Positions 24,592 to 33,921 of a stretch of DNA of 38,959 nt are shown in pieces. The stretch covers positions 1 through 38,959 of the forward strand of contig JAZROZ010000019.1 in the NCBI GenBank assembly GCA_045648985.1. Reading direction: 5' to 3'. The DNA comes from SIG437 sp045648985. GTDB lineage: Bacteria; Bacillota; Clostridia; UBA1381; UBA9506. The position numbers and the translations under genes are program-made. Position 1 is the first letter of the stretch; each line of letters opens with the position of its first letter. The notes beneath the pieces are model-generated. The model ran no database searches. It was not told the origin of the DNA and saw nothing but the letters and a program-made list of their open reading frames with translations.

Positions 24592-24951
24592 ATGACATCT
24601 ACAGAAAAGATGCACAAGATAGTAGAATTTCTTGATTCAAAAAAAGCATATGATATAAAAGTGCTGAAAGTGGCAGATTTGACGCTTTTAGCAGATTACT
24701 TTGTAATTTGCTCCGCGCCATCTACAACGCAGGTTAAGGCGCTTTCTGATAATTTACAGGAACATCTTGAAGAGATGGGCGAAGAGCCTTTAAAAAGAGA
24801 GGGAAAGCAAGGCTTAAACTGGATATTGCTTGATTATTCTGACGTAATTGTTCATGTATTCTATCAGGAAACAAGAGAATTTTACGGACTGGAAAAATTA
24901 TGGGCAGATGCAGAAGAAATAGATATAACAGAAATAGTTAAGGAGAAATAA
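24592..24951 (+). CDS. rsfS: Ribosome silencing factor RsfS
   Basis: Binds large-subunit protein uL14 and blocks subunit joining when nutrients are short. The start is ATG 24592 after GGGAGG; an earlier ATG at 24538 lies inside yqeK and is not used. 119 residues. The family core includes KKAYDIKVLKVADLTLLADYFVICSAPSTTQVKALSDNL, GLNWILLDYSDVIVHVFYQETREFYGLEKLW. It is two bases from leuS, so the two are translated from one message. Confidence 0.95.
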   Translation: MTSTEKMHKIVEFLDSKKAYDIKVLKVADLTLLADYFVICSAPSTTQVKALSDNLQEHLEEMGEEPLKREGKQGLNWILLDYSDVIVHVFYQETREFYGLEKLWADAEEIDITEIVKEK

Positions 24952-24953
24952 AA

Positions 24954-27365
24954 ATGGATTACAATTTCAAAGACATTGAAAAGAAATGGCAGAATTACTG
25001 GTACGATAACAACACATTTAAAACCTCGGATGATAAAACTATGCCAAAATTCTATGGCTTAGTAGAGTTTCCATATCCGTCAGCTCACGGACTTCATGTA
25101 GGACATCCCAGAAGTTATACAGCTTTAGATATCATCTCAAGAAAGAAGAGAATGGAAGGCTATAACGTGCTCTATCCAATCGGTTGGGATGCGTTTGGTC
25201 TGCCTACTGAAAACTTTGCAATCAAAAACAAGGTACATCCTAAAACTGTAACTGCTGACAATATCAAAAACTTCAAACGTCAGTTAAAAAGCATAGGTTT
25301 TTCTTTTGACTGGACAAAGGAAATCAACACAACAGACGAAAAATATTATAAATGGACACAGTGGATTTTCCTCCAGCTTTTCAAAAAAGGTCTTGCCTAT
25401 AAGCAGGAAATGCCTATTAACTGGTGCACAAGCTGTAAGGTAGGTTTAGCTAACGAAGAAGTTGTCGGGGGTAAGTGTGAGCGTTGCGGAAGTGATGTAA
25501 TCCAGAAAAACAAGAGTCAGTGGATGCTCAAAATCACAGAATATGCACAAAGACTTATTGATGATTTGGATGACCTTGACTATATTGAAAAGGTTAAAAT
25601 TCAGCAAAAGAACTGGATTGGTAGGTCAGAAGGAGCAGAGGTTAAATTTAAGCTTTCTGGAACAGATGATGAAATCGTAGTATATACAACAAGAGCAGAT
25701 ACACTCTTTGGTGCTACATATATGGTTTTATCACCTGAGCACCCGTTTGTTGATAAATATAAAGAAAAAATAGAAAACTACGATGAAGCAGTTAAATATA
25801 GAGAAGAAGCTGCAAAAAAATCTGAGTTTGAACGTACAGAGCTTGCAAAAGACAAAACAGGTGTAATGCTCAAAGGTCTTAGGGCAGTAAATCCTGTAAA
25901 TGGAACAGAAATTCCAATCTGGGTATCAGACTATGTGCTTATGAGCTACGGCACAGGCGCAATCATGGCAGTTCCTGCACACGATGAGCGTGACTGGGAA
26001 TTTGCTAAAAAGTTTGATATGCCAATAATTGAAGTTGTAGCAGGCGGCGAAGATGTACAAAAAGCTGCATATACAGACACAGACAGCGGCAAAATGGTAA
26101 ACTCAGGCTTCTTAAACGGAATGGAAGTAAAAGAAGCGATTGAGGCAATGCGTAACTACCTGGAAGAAAATAAAATCGGCACAAAAAAGGTAAATTATAA
26201 GCTTCGTGACTGGGTGTTCTCGCGTCAGAGATATTGGGGTGAGCCGATTCCGCTCGTATGGTGCGACAAGTGTGGCTGGGTACCTGTTCCTGAAAGTGAG
26301 CTTCCGCTGACACTTCCTGAAACAGATAGCTACGAGCCGACAGACGATGGTCAGTCACCGCTTTCAAAAATGACAGACTGGGTAAATACAACTTGTCGAA
26401 AATGTGGTGCTCCTGCAAAACGTGAAACAGACACAATGCCACAATGGGCAGGGTCATCTTGGTATTTCATAAGATATATTGACCCGCTTAATGAAAACGA
26501 AATTGCATCAAAAGAAAATATCAATTACTGGCTTCCTGTTGACTGGTATAACGGTGGTATGGAGCATACAACACTCCACCTTTTATATTCAAGATTCTGG
26601 CATAAGTTTTTATATGATATCGGTGTAGTAACAACACCTGAGCCGTATCAGAAACGTACATCACATGGTATGATTTTAGGTGAATACAACGAGAAGATGT
26701 CAAAATCTAGAGGAAACGTAGTAAATCCTGACGAAATCGTTGAAAATTACGGCGCAGACACATTCAGAACATATGAGATGTTCATCGGTGCTTTTGACCA
26801 GGCAACTCCATGGTCTATGAATGGTGTTAAAGGCTGCTACAGATTTATGGAACGTGTATGGAACCTTTTAGACATCACTGTAGATGGTGATACCTATTCG
26901 GCTGATTTGGAAAATACAATGCATAAGGCGGTTAAAAAGGTTACAGACGATATTAACAGAATGAAGTTTAACACAGCGATTGCAACACTTATGTCACTCG
27001 TTAACGACTTCTATAAAAAGGGTAGTGTAACAAAAGCTGAACTTAAAATCTTTATCACACTTCTAAACCCGACAGCTCCTCATTTAACTGAAGAAATGTG
27101 GGAAAAAGCAGGATTTAGCGGTAAGCTAAATGAAACAGAATGGCCAACATACGATGAAGCTAAAACTGTTGATGATGAAATCGAAATCGTTGCTCAGATT
27201 AACGGCAAAGTTAAATCAAAGATTATGATTAAAGCAGATATCACAAAAGAAGAAATGGAAAAGACAGTTTTAGAAAAAGACGAAGTGAAAGCTCTCATAG
27301 AGGGAAAAACAATCGTTAAAGTAATTTGCGTTCCAGGTAAACTGGTAAACATTGTTGTAAGATAA
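24954..27365 (+). CDS. leuS: Leucyl-tRNA synthetase
   Basis: Charges tRNA-Leu. It has 803 residues, the standard bacterial length. Class I signatures are HVGH (48-51) in PYPSAHGLHVGHPRS and KMSKS (581-585). A zinc-like Cys set is at CTSCKVG...CERCG (about 157-180), with a second at CDKCGW...CRKCGAP (about 437-480). The CP1 editing domain carries TTRADTLFGATY and GTGAIMAVPAHDERDWEFA. The last domain ends EIVAQINGKVKSKI...VICVPGKLVNIVV. It is the last gene of the prfA-yhbY-nadD-yqeK-rsfS run, and a terminator follows. Confidence 0.97.
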   Translation: MDYNFKDIEKKWQNYWYDNNTFKTSDDKTMPKFYGLVEFPYPSAHGLHVGHPRSYTALDIISRKKRMEGYNVLYPIGWDAFGLPTENFAIKNKVHPKTVTADNIKNFKRQLKSIGFSFDWTKEINTTDEKYYKWTQWIFLQLFKKGLAYKQEMPINWCTSCKVGLANEEVVGGKCERCGSDVIQKNKSQWMLKITEYAQRLIDDLDDLDYIEKVKIQQKNWIGRSEGAEVKFKLSGTDDEIVVYTTRADTLFGATYMVLSPEHPFVDKYKEKIENYDEAVKYREEAAKKSEFERTELAKDKTGVMLKGLRAVNPVNGTEIPIWVSDYVLMSYGTGAIMAVPAHDERDWEFAKKFDMPIIEVVAGGEDVQKAAYTDTDSGKMVNSGFLNGMEVKEAIEAMRNYLEENKIGTKKVNYKLRDWVFSRQRYWGEPIPLVWCDKCGWVPVPESELPLTLPETDSYEPTDDGQSPLSKMTDWVNTTCRKCGAPAKRETDTMPQWAGSSWYFIRYIDPLNENEIASKENINYWLPVDWYNGGMEHTTLHLLYSRFWHKFLYDIGVVTTPEPYQKRTSHGMILGEYNEKMSKSRGNVVNPDEIVENYGADTFRTYEMFIGAFDQATPWSMNGVKGCYRFMERVWNLLDITVDGDTYSADLENTMHKAVKKVTDDINRMKFNTAIATLMSLVNDFYKKGSVTKAELKIFITLLNPTAPHLTEEMWEKAGFSGKLNETEWPTYDEAKTVDDEIEIVAQINGKVKSKIMIKADITKEEMEKTVLEKDEVKALIEGKTIVKVICVPGKLVNIVVR

Positions 27366-27378
27366 TTAAACCGAACTA

Positions 27379-27411
27379 ATTAAGGCGGCACTAAAAATGT
27401 GCCGCTTTAAT
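27379..27411 (+). terminator. Terminator after leuS
   Basis: ATTAAGGCGGCAC (27379-27391), loop TAAAAAT, GTGCCGCTTTAAT (27399-27411), with one G-T wobble. The T-run is weak. An ATG at 27397 lies inside it, which argues against using that codon for the next gene. Confidence 0.7.
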
Positions 27412-27435
27412 ACTCTATATGAAACGGAGCAGACT

Positions 27436-29481
27436 ATGGAAATATTATCACCTGCGGGCGATTTTGATTCGCTGATAGCTGCAGTACAAAACGGAGCAGA
27501 TGCCGTCTATGTTGGCGGCAACGATTTTTCGGCAAGAAAAAGTGCTAAAAATTTTGATGATGAAGAATTAAAAAGAGCAATCAACTACTGCCACCTGCGA
27601 GACGTTAAGCTTTATGTTGCTTGTAACACTCTCATAAAAGAGCAGGAGCTTAGTGATGCTTTTAGATTTCTTGAAAAAATATATAAAAACGGTGCAGATG
27701 CAGTAATCGTTCAGGATTTGGGACTTTCCTCACTTATAAATAAATATCTTCCCGAAATGCCGCTCCACATAAGCACTCAAATGACAGTAACGTCAACGGA
27801 TGGAGTTAATGTACTGGCTAAAGAATTTGGTGCAAAAAGAGTTGTGCTTTCACGTGAGCTTTCTTTTGACGAGATTGCTAAAATCAAGAAAAATACTAAA
27901 ACAGAACTTGAAGTATTCTGTCATGGCGCACTTTGTATGAGCTATTCGGGACAATGTCTTTTTTCAAGCATAATAGGCGCTAGGAGCGGAAATCGCGGCG
28001 CCTGTGCACAGCCGTGCAGACTTTCATATTCACTCTGTGAAGAAAGCAGACCTGTAACAAAGGATATGCCGCTTTTGAGCCTTAAGGATTTATGCCTGGC
28101 TGAAGAAGTACAAAAGCTTAAAGCTATCGGCGTTGACTCACTCAAGATAGAGGGCAGAATGAAAAGCCCTGAATATGTAGCCGCCGCAACTAAGGTATAT
28201 AGCGAAGCCGCAAAAAATGGAGCAGATAAGAAAGAGATTGAAAAAATGCTCAGCCTTTTTTCTAGGGCAGGAAGCTCTAAAGGATATTTCTACGGCAGAA
28301 CATTTGATAAAATGATGAGCTACTCATCTGGTGGTAAAATATCAGCAGACCGCGAAACGAAAAAGGAAGTAAAGAGTACTTATAGCGGTGAAAACAAATT
28401 AACACCCATTGATATGTTCTTTAAAGGCGAGATTGGAAAAAATATGACACTCACTGTTTGCACAGGTAATGGTATAAGCGTAACTGCAGAGGGTGAGAAA
28501 ATGGTAATGCCCGAAAACAGAGCTACAGAAAAAGAGCGAATAGAAAGTCAACTTAAAAAGCTTGGCGGGACGCCTTTTGAAGCAGGTTTTACAGAAGTAA
28601 TAACAGACGGTGGAGCAGTTTCTATAAAAGAGATAAACAATTTAAGAAGAACAGCGATAGAAAAGCTCGAAAAGGAAATATGCAGTTTATATTTAAGAGA
28701 ACCGAAAAAAATAGTTTACGAAAAACAACATTCAAACGAATGTGATAATATAAAACTTGCGGTTGAAATAAGAACAAAAGAGCAGTATGACGCAGTAAAA
28801 GATATGGAAGATATCGAGCTTTTTGTTCCGTATAATTTGTATAAGGAAGTAAAACCACAAAATGCAGTATGTGTCTTGCCGCCGATTTTAAAGGATAAAG
28901 ACACCCCTGACCTTAGCGGAATTTCAAAAGTTGAAATAAATAACATAGGTCAGCTTGCACTTTGTGATGGAAAGGAAATTTATGCAGGCTATGGTATGAA
29001 TGTGGCAAACTCAGCATCTGCCGCAGCGTTGAAAAACTCAAACGTATCAAGAGTTTGCTATTCGTGGGAGCTTATGCTTTCCGAGATAAGAAATGCTAAA
29101 ACTAAAAACATCTCATCGGAATGTGTGGCATATGGCAGACAAAGACTGATGTATATGGAAAACTGTGTGATAAAAAGTGCCTATGGCTGCAAATGCACAA
29201 AGGAAAGCTTTTCACTTCGCGACAGATTAGGAGTTGAGTTTCCGATTATCACCGAAAACTGCAGAAATATACTGATAAATTCAAGACCTGTTTATATGGC
29301 AGATAAGATTGACGATATAAAAAGACTCGGTCTTGACAGTATAAGGCTTATTTTTACAACTGAAATGCAAAAGGAATGTAATGATATAATAAATGAATAT
29401 AAAAAAGCATTAAGCGGTCAAGCGGTCAAAGGATATAGTGGCGAGTTCACAAGAGGACATTTCTATCGTGGAGCAAAATAA
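27436..29481 (+). CDS. U32-family peptidase-like RNA hydroxylation protein
   Basis: A 681-residue U32 family protein. Members once called collagenases are now linked to iron-sulfur-dependent RNA hydroxylation (RlhA on 23S rRNA; TrhP/YrrO on tRNA U34). The start is ATG 27436 with CGGAG, giving the family start MEILSPAGDFDSLIAAVQNG. Signatures are GADAVYVGG, ELEVFCHGALCMSYSGQC, GNRGACAQPCR (cluster cysteines) and LKIEGRMKSPEYVA. A second Cys set appears late: ENCVIKSAYGCKC...ITENC. The length suits the RlhA-like type with the extra middle domain. The target RNA cannot be told from sequence. dut follows after 15 bases. Confidence 0.85.
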   Translation: MEILSPAGDFDSLIAAVQNGADAVYVGGNDFSARKSAKNFDDEELKRAINYCHLRDVKLYVACNTLIKEQELSDAFRFLEKIYKNGADAVIVQDLGLSSLINKYLPEMPLHISTQMTVTSTDGVNVLAKEFGAKRVVLSRELSFDEIAKIKKNTKTELEVFCHGALCMSYSGQCLFSSIIGARSGNRGACAQPCRLSYSLCEESRPVTKDMPLLSLKDLCLAEEVQKLKAIGVDSLKIEGRMKSPEYVAAATKVYSEAAKNGADKKEIEKMLSLFSRAGSSKGYFYGRTFDKMMSYSSGGKISADRETKKEVKSTYSGENKLTPIDMFFKGEIGKNMTLTVCTGNGISVTAEGEKMVMPENRATEKERIESQLKKLGGTPFEAGFTEVITDGGAVSIKEINNLRRTAIEKLEKEICSLYLREPKKIVYEKQHSNECDNIKLAVEIRTKEQYDAVKDMEDIELFVPYNLYKEVKPQNAVCVLPPILKDKDTPDLSGISKVEINNIGQLALCDGKEIYAGYGMNVANSASAAALKNSNVSRVCYSWELMLSEIRNAKTKNISSECVAYGRQRLMYMENCVIKSAYGCKCTKESFSLRDRLGVEFPIITENCRNILINSRPVYMADKIDDIKRLGLDSIRLIFTTEMQKECNDIINEYKKALSGQAVKGYSGEFTRGHFYRGAK

Positions 29482-29496
29482 TTGGAGGATAAAAAT

Positions 29497-29952
29497 ATGA
29501 GTTATAAAGTAATGGTAAAATATTTAAACAACGAAATAGGAAGTGAAATTCCAGCACCGAGCTATCAGACAAAAGGCTCAGCAGGTATGGATTTATCTGC
29601 TGCAATTTCAGAAGATATTTTGATAAAAAGGGGCGAAATTGTACTCGTTCCCACGGGGATAGCAATAGCACTGCCTGACAACGATTCAGTTGCGTATATC
29701 TATGCAAGAAGCGGTCTTTCCATAAAACACGGTATAATGCTTGCAAACGGAGTAGGAGTGATAGACAGCGACTATCGCGGTGAGATTAAAGTGGGACTCA
29801 TAAATTTAGGAAAGGAAGATTATGTTATCAAAAAAGGTGACAGAATAGCACAGATGGTGTTTGCGCCCGTTTTGATAGCAGAAACTGAAGTAGTAAGCGA
29901 GCTTCCTGATACCGAAAGAGGCTCGGGTGGCTTCGGCTCAACGGGAAGATAG
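29497..29952 (+). CDS. dut: Deoxyuridine 5'-triphosphate nucleotidohydrolase
   Basis: Hydrolyses dUTP to dUMP, keeping uracil out of DNA and feeding thymidylate synthesis. It has 151 residues and is a trimeric type. The start is ATG 29497 with GGAGG at 29484-29488. The five motifs are GSAGMDLSA, YARSGLSIKHGI, GVGVIDSDYRGEI (the Asp and Tyr of the active site), RIAQMVFAP and the C-terminal RGSGGFGSTGR. The next gene starts three bases after the stop, so translation is probably coupled. Confidence 0.96.
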   Translation: MSYKVMVKYLNNEIGSEIPAPSYQTKGSAGMDLSAAISEDILIKRGEIVLVPTGIAIALPDNDSVAYIYARSGLSIKHGIMLANGVGVIDSDYRGEIKVGLINLGKEDYVIKKGDRIAQMVFAPVLIAETEVVSELPDTERGSGGFGSTGR

Positions 29953-29955
29953 GCT

Positions 29956-30324
29956 ATGACTAAAGCAGATAAGCGCATTTTTGCCATTTTAATCACGCTA
30001 TCGATAATATCAATATTGTTTATAAATGTAATTTTAGGTCTTGGCAGGGAAAAATATGTTGTGATAGAAACAAACGGCAGAGAATATGCTAAATATAAAT
30101 TAAGTGAAGAAAAAAATGTAAATACTATTGAAATTAATACAGAATTTGGTTATAATAAAATAGAGATTTTTTCCGGTAATGTAAAAATGGTGGATTCAAG
30201 CTGCAAAGATAAAAGCTGTGTCCATTCTAAAAAAATATCTTCAGGCGGAATGATTATATGTCTGCCTAATAAATGTGTAGTGAGGATAGATTCTGAGGGG
30301 AGTGTAGATGGAGTTGCTTACTAA
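29956..30324 (+). CDS. NusG domain II-like membrane-anchored protein
   Basis: A 122-residue protein with one N-terminal transmembrane helix (about 8-30, RIFAILITLSIISILFINVI) and an extracytoplasmic NusG-II-type domain. The family pattern ends VDSSCKDKSCVHSKKISSGGMIICLPNKCVVRI; the C-x-x-x-x-C and GGMIICLPN motifs are typical. The function is not established. In many Firmicutes it lies beside a Gx-type membrane protein, as here. The last 17 bases overlap the next gene. Confidence 0.85.
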   Translation: MTKADKRIFAILITLSIISILFINVILGLGREKYVVIETNGREYAKYKLSEEKNVNTIEINTEFGYNKIEIFSGNVKMVDSSCKDKSCVHSKKISSGGMIICLPNKCVVRIDSEGSVDGVAY

Positions 30325-30832
30325 GCTTTCCATAGCAAAAAAGATTTCCCACACAGGACTTTTTGTTGCTTTGGCACTTGTTTTATCTCTGCTTGAAAGC
30401 TCATTCTCATTTTTGGGAACTCTGCCGGGAATGAAAATAGGGCTTGCAAATATTGTGACAATGATTGCGCTATCCTTTGGCGGTCCCATCTTTGCAATAA
30501 CAGTAGGACTTTTGCGCTCGCTGCTTTCAAGCATTTTTTCAGGTGCCGTCACAATGTTTCTATATAGCGGCTTTGGAACTTTATTGTGTGTAGTTTCAAT
30601 GCAGCTTTGTGTAAAATTTGAAAGCAAAATAAGTATAATAGGAAGAAGTATGATTGGTGCATTCTTTTTTAATGTGGGCCAGGTTATAGTAGCGGCAGTA
30701 GCCGTGAGTAATATACATATGCTTTCATATCTTCCTGTGCTTACGTTTGTATCTACATTCTGTGGCATTTTCACAGGATATATCGCAAAATTAATTATGG
30801 AGGCGGGATATGTTGGCTTCTGGAAAATTTGA
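30308..30832 (+). CDS. Gx transporter family (Hpre_diP_synt_I) membrane protein
   Basis: A 174-residue integral membrane protein with about five hydrophobic helices. The family region is KISHTGLFVALALVLSLLESSF and LPGMKIGLANIVTMIALSFGGP. It is often annotated as 'heptaprenyl diphosphate synthase component I', a name that is probably wrong; the fold resembles ECF S-components. It overlaps the NusG-II gene by 17 bases and is itself overlapped 23 bases by maf, so the three are tightly coupled. The substrate is unknown. Confidence 0.85.
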   Translation: MELLTKLSIAKKISHTGLFVALALVLSLLESSFSFLGTLPGMKIGLANIVTMIALSFGGPIFAITVGLLRSLLSSIFSGAVTMFLYSGFGTLLCVVSMQLCVKFESKISIIGRSMIGAFFFNVGQVIVAAVAVSNIHMLSYLPVLTFVSTFCGIFTGYIAKLIMEAGYVGFWKI

Positions 30833-31418
30833 AATAGTTTTAGCTTCCGCATCCCCAAGAAGAAAAGACATTCTGGAAAACATTGGAATGAAGTTTAAAA
30901 TAGCGGTGGCAAGCTGTGATGAAACTATTGCTGATGGAATAAAGCCACAGGATGCGGTAATGCTCCTTTCTTTAAAAAAGGCAGCTGCAGTGGCGGTCCA
31001 GTTTCAAGGTGAAAAAAAGATAGTAATCGGTGCAGATACAGTAGTAGTATCAAACGGTGAAATTCTCACAAAGCCCAAAGATGACGAAGATGCATTTAAC
31101 ATCTTAAAAAAACTTTCGGGAAAAGAACATAGTGTAATGACAGGTATAACCCTTTTGAGAACATCAGATGCTAAATGCGAAACTGTTTATGAAGAAACAA
31201 AGGTCCGTTTTAAAGAGCTTGCAGATGATGAGATTATAAGCTATATCAAAACGGGCGAACCAAAAGATAAAGCAGGAGCATACGGAATACAAGGCATAGG
31301 CTCGATGCTTATTGAAAAAATTGACGGAGACTATTTTAATGTAGTAGGTCTGCCTTTATGCAGACTTTGTGATTTGTTAAAAAAAGAATTTGATATAAAT
31401 ATATTATTTGAGAGGTAG
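30810..31418 (+). CDS. maf: Maf-type nucleoside triphosphate pyrophosphatase
   Basis: Hydrolyses dTTP/UTP or modified nucleotides to monophosphates, a house-cleaning activity. In rod-shaped Gram-positives it lies before mreBCD, as here. It has 202 residues, and the start ATG 30810 follows GGAGGCGGG. Signatures are LASASPRRKDIL (residues 10-21), VIGADTVVV with the catalytic Asp, the SGKEHSVMTGI loop, GEPKDKAGAYGIQGIG, and FNVVGLPLCRL near the end. mreB starts nine bases after the stop. Confidence 0.95.
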   Translation: MLASGKFEIVLASASPRRKDILENIGMKFKIAVASCDETIADGIKPQDAVMLLSLKKAAAVAVQFQGEKKIVIGADTVVVSNGEILTKPKDDEDAFNILKKLSGKEHSVMTGITLLRTSDAKCETVYEETKVRFKELADDEIISYIKTGEPKDKAGAYGIQGIGSMLIEKIDGDYFNVVGLPLCRLCDLLKKEFDINILFER

Positions 31419-31427
31419 GAATAGAAA

Positions 31428-32453
31428 ATGGCATTATGCAGAGATATCGGTATTGATTTAGGAACAGCGAATACTTTAGTATATATGAAAGGAAAGGGTA
31501 TCATCTTAAGAGAACCCTCAGTTGTTGCCGTAAATAAATCACTCGGACAGATTTTAAAGGTTGGTAACGAGGCAAAGGAATTAATCGGCAGAACTCCTGG
31601 TAATGTTGTTGCTATAAGACCGCTTAAAGACGGTGTTATAGCTGATTTTGACGAAACTCAGGCTATGCTTAAATATTTCATCAAAAAAGCATATCCGGGC
31701 GGATTCTTTAAGCCGCGTGTAGTTGTTTGTATTCCTTACGGCGTAACAGAAGTTGAAAAACACGCAGTAGAAGAAGCAGTTTTATCTGCAGGCGGTAAAA
31801 ACGCATACTTAATCGAAGAGCCTATGGCGGCTGCAATCGGTGCAGGATTACCTGTCAGCGAGCCAACAGGTAGTATGGTAGTAGATATCGGCGGTGGTAC
31901 AAGTGAAGTTGCTGTAATTTCCTATGGTGGCATTGTTTCTTCAAGGTCACTGAGAATTGCAGGCGATGAGCTTGATGCTGACATTGTAAATTATATTAAA
32001 AGAGCATATAATTTGATGGTTGGAGAAAGAACAGCAGAAGAAATCAAATTTAAGATTGGCTCTGCCTGTGATATGGGTGATGACGGCGAAATGGAAATTA
32101 AGGGAAGAGACTTATTAACAGGACTTCCACGTACAATAACAATCACAGGAAAAGAAATAAGAGGTGCGATTTCAGAATCAATTTTTGCTATTGTTGATGC
32201 AATTAAGGTAACGCTTGAGCAAACTCCGCCTGAGCTTGCCGCAGACGTAATGAACAGGGGTATTGTATTAACAGGCGGCGGTGCTATGATTCGTGGTTTG
32301 GATAAATTGATTGCACAAGAAACAGAAGTGCCTGTTTATGTAGCAGAAAATGCACTCGACTGCGTTGCACTTGGAACGGGTCTTTCACTTTCAGCACTTG
32401 ATGATGTAAATGCTCAGAGTATATTAAGCACAAGAACAAGAAGATGGAGATAA
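31428..32453 (+). CDS. mreB: Rod shape-determining protein MreB
   Basis: Actin-like ATPase that organises lateral wall synthesis in rods. It has 341 residues. Phosphate loops are GIDLGTANTLVYMKGKGI near the N-terminus and MVVDIGGGTSEVAVIS at about 145-160. Another conserved stretch is EEPMAAAIGAGLPV, and the adenosine-side motif is GIVLTGGGAMIRGLD. The start is ATG 31428. It heads the mreB-mreC-mreD-PBP2 group. Confidence 0.97.
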   Translation: MALCRDIGIDLGTANTLVYMKGKGIILREPSVVAVNKSLGQILKVGNEAKELIGRTPGNVVAIRPLKDGVIADFDETQAMLKYFIKKAYPGGFFKPRVVVCIPYGVTEVEKHAVEEAVLSAGGKNAYLIEEPMAAAIGAGLPVSEPTGSMVVDIGGGTSEVAVISYGGIVSSRSLRIAGDELDADIVNYIKRAYNLMVGERTAEEIKFKIGSACDMGDDGEMEIKGRDLLTGLPRTITITGKEIRGAISESIFAIVDAIKVTLEQTPPELAADVMNRGIVLTGGGAMIRGLDKLIAQETEVPVYVAENALDCVALGTGLSLSALDDVNAQSILSTRTRRWR

Positions 32454-32485
32454 TTTAGGTAAATTTTTGGTAGGGAGGTGCGCGC

Positions 32486-33319
32486 ATGGATAAAAAGAAA
32501 AAGCTTATCATCATTGTCCTTTGTATAACAGTTGCGCTTTTAGTGTTCATGGGCGTTACTTTCGCAAGGGTAAGAAACAGCAGAGAAACAACATATGCAA
32601 ATAATACTGTAAATGTTGCGCTTAGCCCATTTCAGAGATTTTTTTCTGATATTGGCGGCGGAATAAGTGATTTCTTTTCATATTTCCACGATATGAAAAC
32701 ATATAAAGAAGATAACCTTGAATTAAAAGAAGAGGTTGAAGAGCTTAAAAGAAGAATAAGAGAGCTTGAATCATTTGGAGTTGAAAATGCGAGATTAAGG
32801 GAAATTTTAGAACTTAAGTCCACAGATTTAGAAGATAAAATGGTGGTTTGTGAAGTTTCAGCAAAAGACCCGGGCAATTGGTTTCATGTTTTCACCATTG
32901 ATAAAGGCTCAAACTATGGTATAAAAAAAGATGACGCGGTAATTGCAAGAGAGGGCCTCGTTGGCCGTGTAACAGAAGTAGGCAGTAACTGGGCTAAGGT
33001 GACAAGTATAATAGATTCAAACAGCTCAGTAGGTGCAGTAATAAAAAGAACAGAAGAAATAGCACTCATTGATGGCGATATGACTTTGGCAGAGCAGGGA
33101 AAATGTCGCTTAGATTACATAAAAAGTGACATTAGCATTGTTCCCGGAGATGTAATAGAAACATCGGGCTTGGGCGGAATATATCCGAAAGGAATATTGA
33201 TAGGTACAGTATCGGAAATTAAAGATGACAGCACAGGCTATACCCGCTATGCGATAGTTGATACAGTAGTTGATTTTGAAAAGGTGCGCGAGGTTGTTGT
33301 TATAAAATTGGAAGAGTAA
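32486..33319 (+). CDS. mreC: Rod shape-determining protein MreC
   Basis: Membrane protein linking MreB to outside wall synthases. It has 277 residues. One transmembrane helix (about 5-25, LIIIVLCITVALLVFMGVTF) is followed by a coiled coil (about 70-108, heptads of Leu and Glu in LELKEEVEELKRRIRELE). A beta-barrel pair runs to the end: VSAKDPGNWFHVFTIDKGSNYGIKKDDAVI, GLVGRVTEVG, VPGDVIETSGLGGIYPKGILIG. Ribosome site GGGAGGTG is before the ATG. Confidence 0.95.
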   Translation: MDKKKKLIIIVLCITVALLVFMGVTFARVRNSRETTYANNTVNVALSPFQRFFSDIGGGISDFFSYFHDMKTYKEDNLELKEEVEELKRRIRELESFGVENARLREILELKSTDLEDKMVVCEVSAKDPGNWFHVFTIDKGSNYGIKKDDAVIAREGLVGRVTEVGSNWAKVTSIIDSNSSVGAVIKRTEEIALIDGDMTLAEQGKCRLDYIKSDISIVPGDVIETSGLGGIYPKGILIGTVSEIKDDSTGYTRYAIVDTVVDFEKVREVVVIKLEE

Positions 33320-33337
33320 ATTTTAAGGAGGATTAAT

Positions 33338-33859
33338 ATGCCAAAAACAGTGAAAATTTGTCTGGCTGTTTTATGTATTTTTCTTGTCCTTATCGTGCAG
33401 ACAACTGTTTTAAGCTACGTGAAAATATTTGGTATAATACCAAATCTGTTGCTTATATTCACCGTTTGCTTCTGTTTGGTCACTCCTGACTTCAGATGCT
33501 TAGTATATGCCATCATCTCGGGAATACTTCTTGATATAACGGGCGGCAGAATGATTGGAATAAACACACTTTTGTGTACATACGTGGCTTTTTCGTGCCT
33601 GTTTATACGTGATAAGCTATATAACAACAATGAGATTATAGCGGCGATTTTTACATTAGTAATAAGTTTTGCATACGGACTGCTTTGCTACACAATAAAC
33701 TTTCTTTTGTGGGGCGAATTAAATATTTTTTATGCTGTTTTCAGGATTATTGTGCCTGAGGCAGTATATAACGCAGTTTTAGCACTCTTTATATATCCTA
33801 TTGTAAAATTAATTGAAAATGGTCCAAAAAAGAAACGGAAAAAAACAAAATATCTATAA
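33338..33859 (+). CDS. mreD: Rod shape-determining protein MreD
   Basis: A 173-residue integral membrane protein with five or six helices that completes MreBCD. Family features are the N-terminal helix with VQTTVLSYVKIFGIIPNLLLIFTVCF and the following RCLVYAIISGILLDITGGRMIGINTLL (polar residues GxxxD...G). It follows mreC by 18 bases with AAGGAGG before the ATG. The Lys-rich C-terminus ends right before a hairpin. Confidence 0.93.
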   Translation: MPKTVKICLAVLCIFLVLIVQTTVLSYVKIFGIIPNLLLIFTVCFCLVTPDFRCLVYAIISGILLDITGGRMIGINTLLCTYVAFSCLFIRDKLYNNNEIIAAIFTLVISFAYGLLCYTINFLLWGELNIFYAVFRIIVPEAVYNAVLALFIYPIVKLIENGPKKKRKKTKYL

Positions 33860-33861
33860 AG

Positions 33862-33890
33862 AAAATCTGCTGTCTGCGACAGCGGATTTT
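33862..33890 (+). terminator. Hairpin between mreD and the PBP gene
   Basis: AAAATCTGCTGTC, loop TGC, GACAGCGGATTTT (33862-33890), with one wobble. It starts three bases after the mreD stop, within an operon whose next gene starts at 33922. The following T-run is poor. It could partly end or process the mreBCD message, or protect its 3' end. Confidence 0.5.
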
Positions 33891-33921
33891 AGTTCTTTAA
33901 AGAGATAAAGGGGGTGTCAGG

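Noticed and set aside
26005..26457. 150-codon open frame antisense to leuS
   Set aside because: Lies wholly within conserved leuS coding sequence and has no supporting start signals.
27397..27435. Longer start for the U32 protein at ATG 27397
   Set aside because: The ATG is inside the leuS terminator hairpin, lacks a ribosome site, and the extra residues are not part of the family; ATG 27436 has CGGAG and the family N-terminus.
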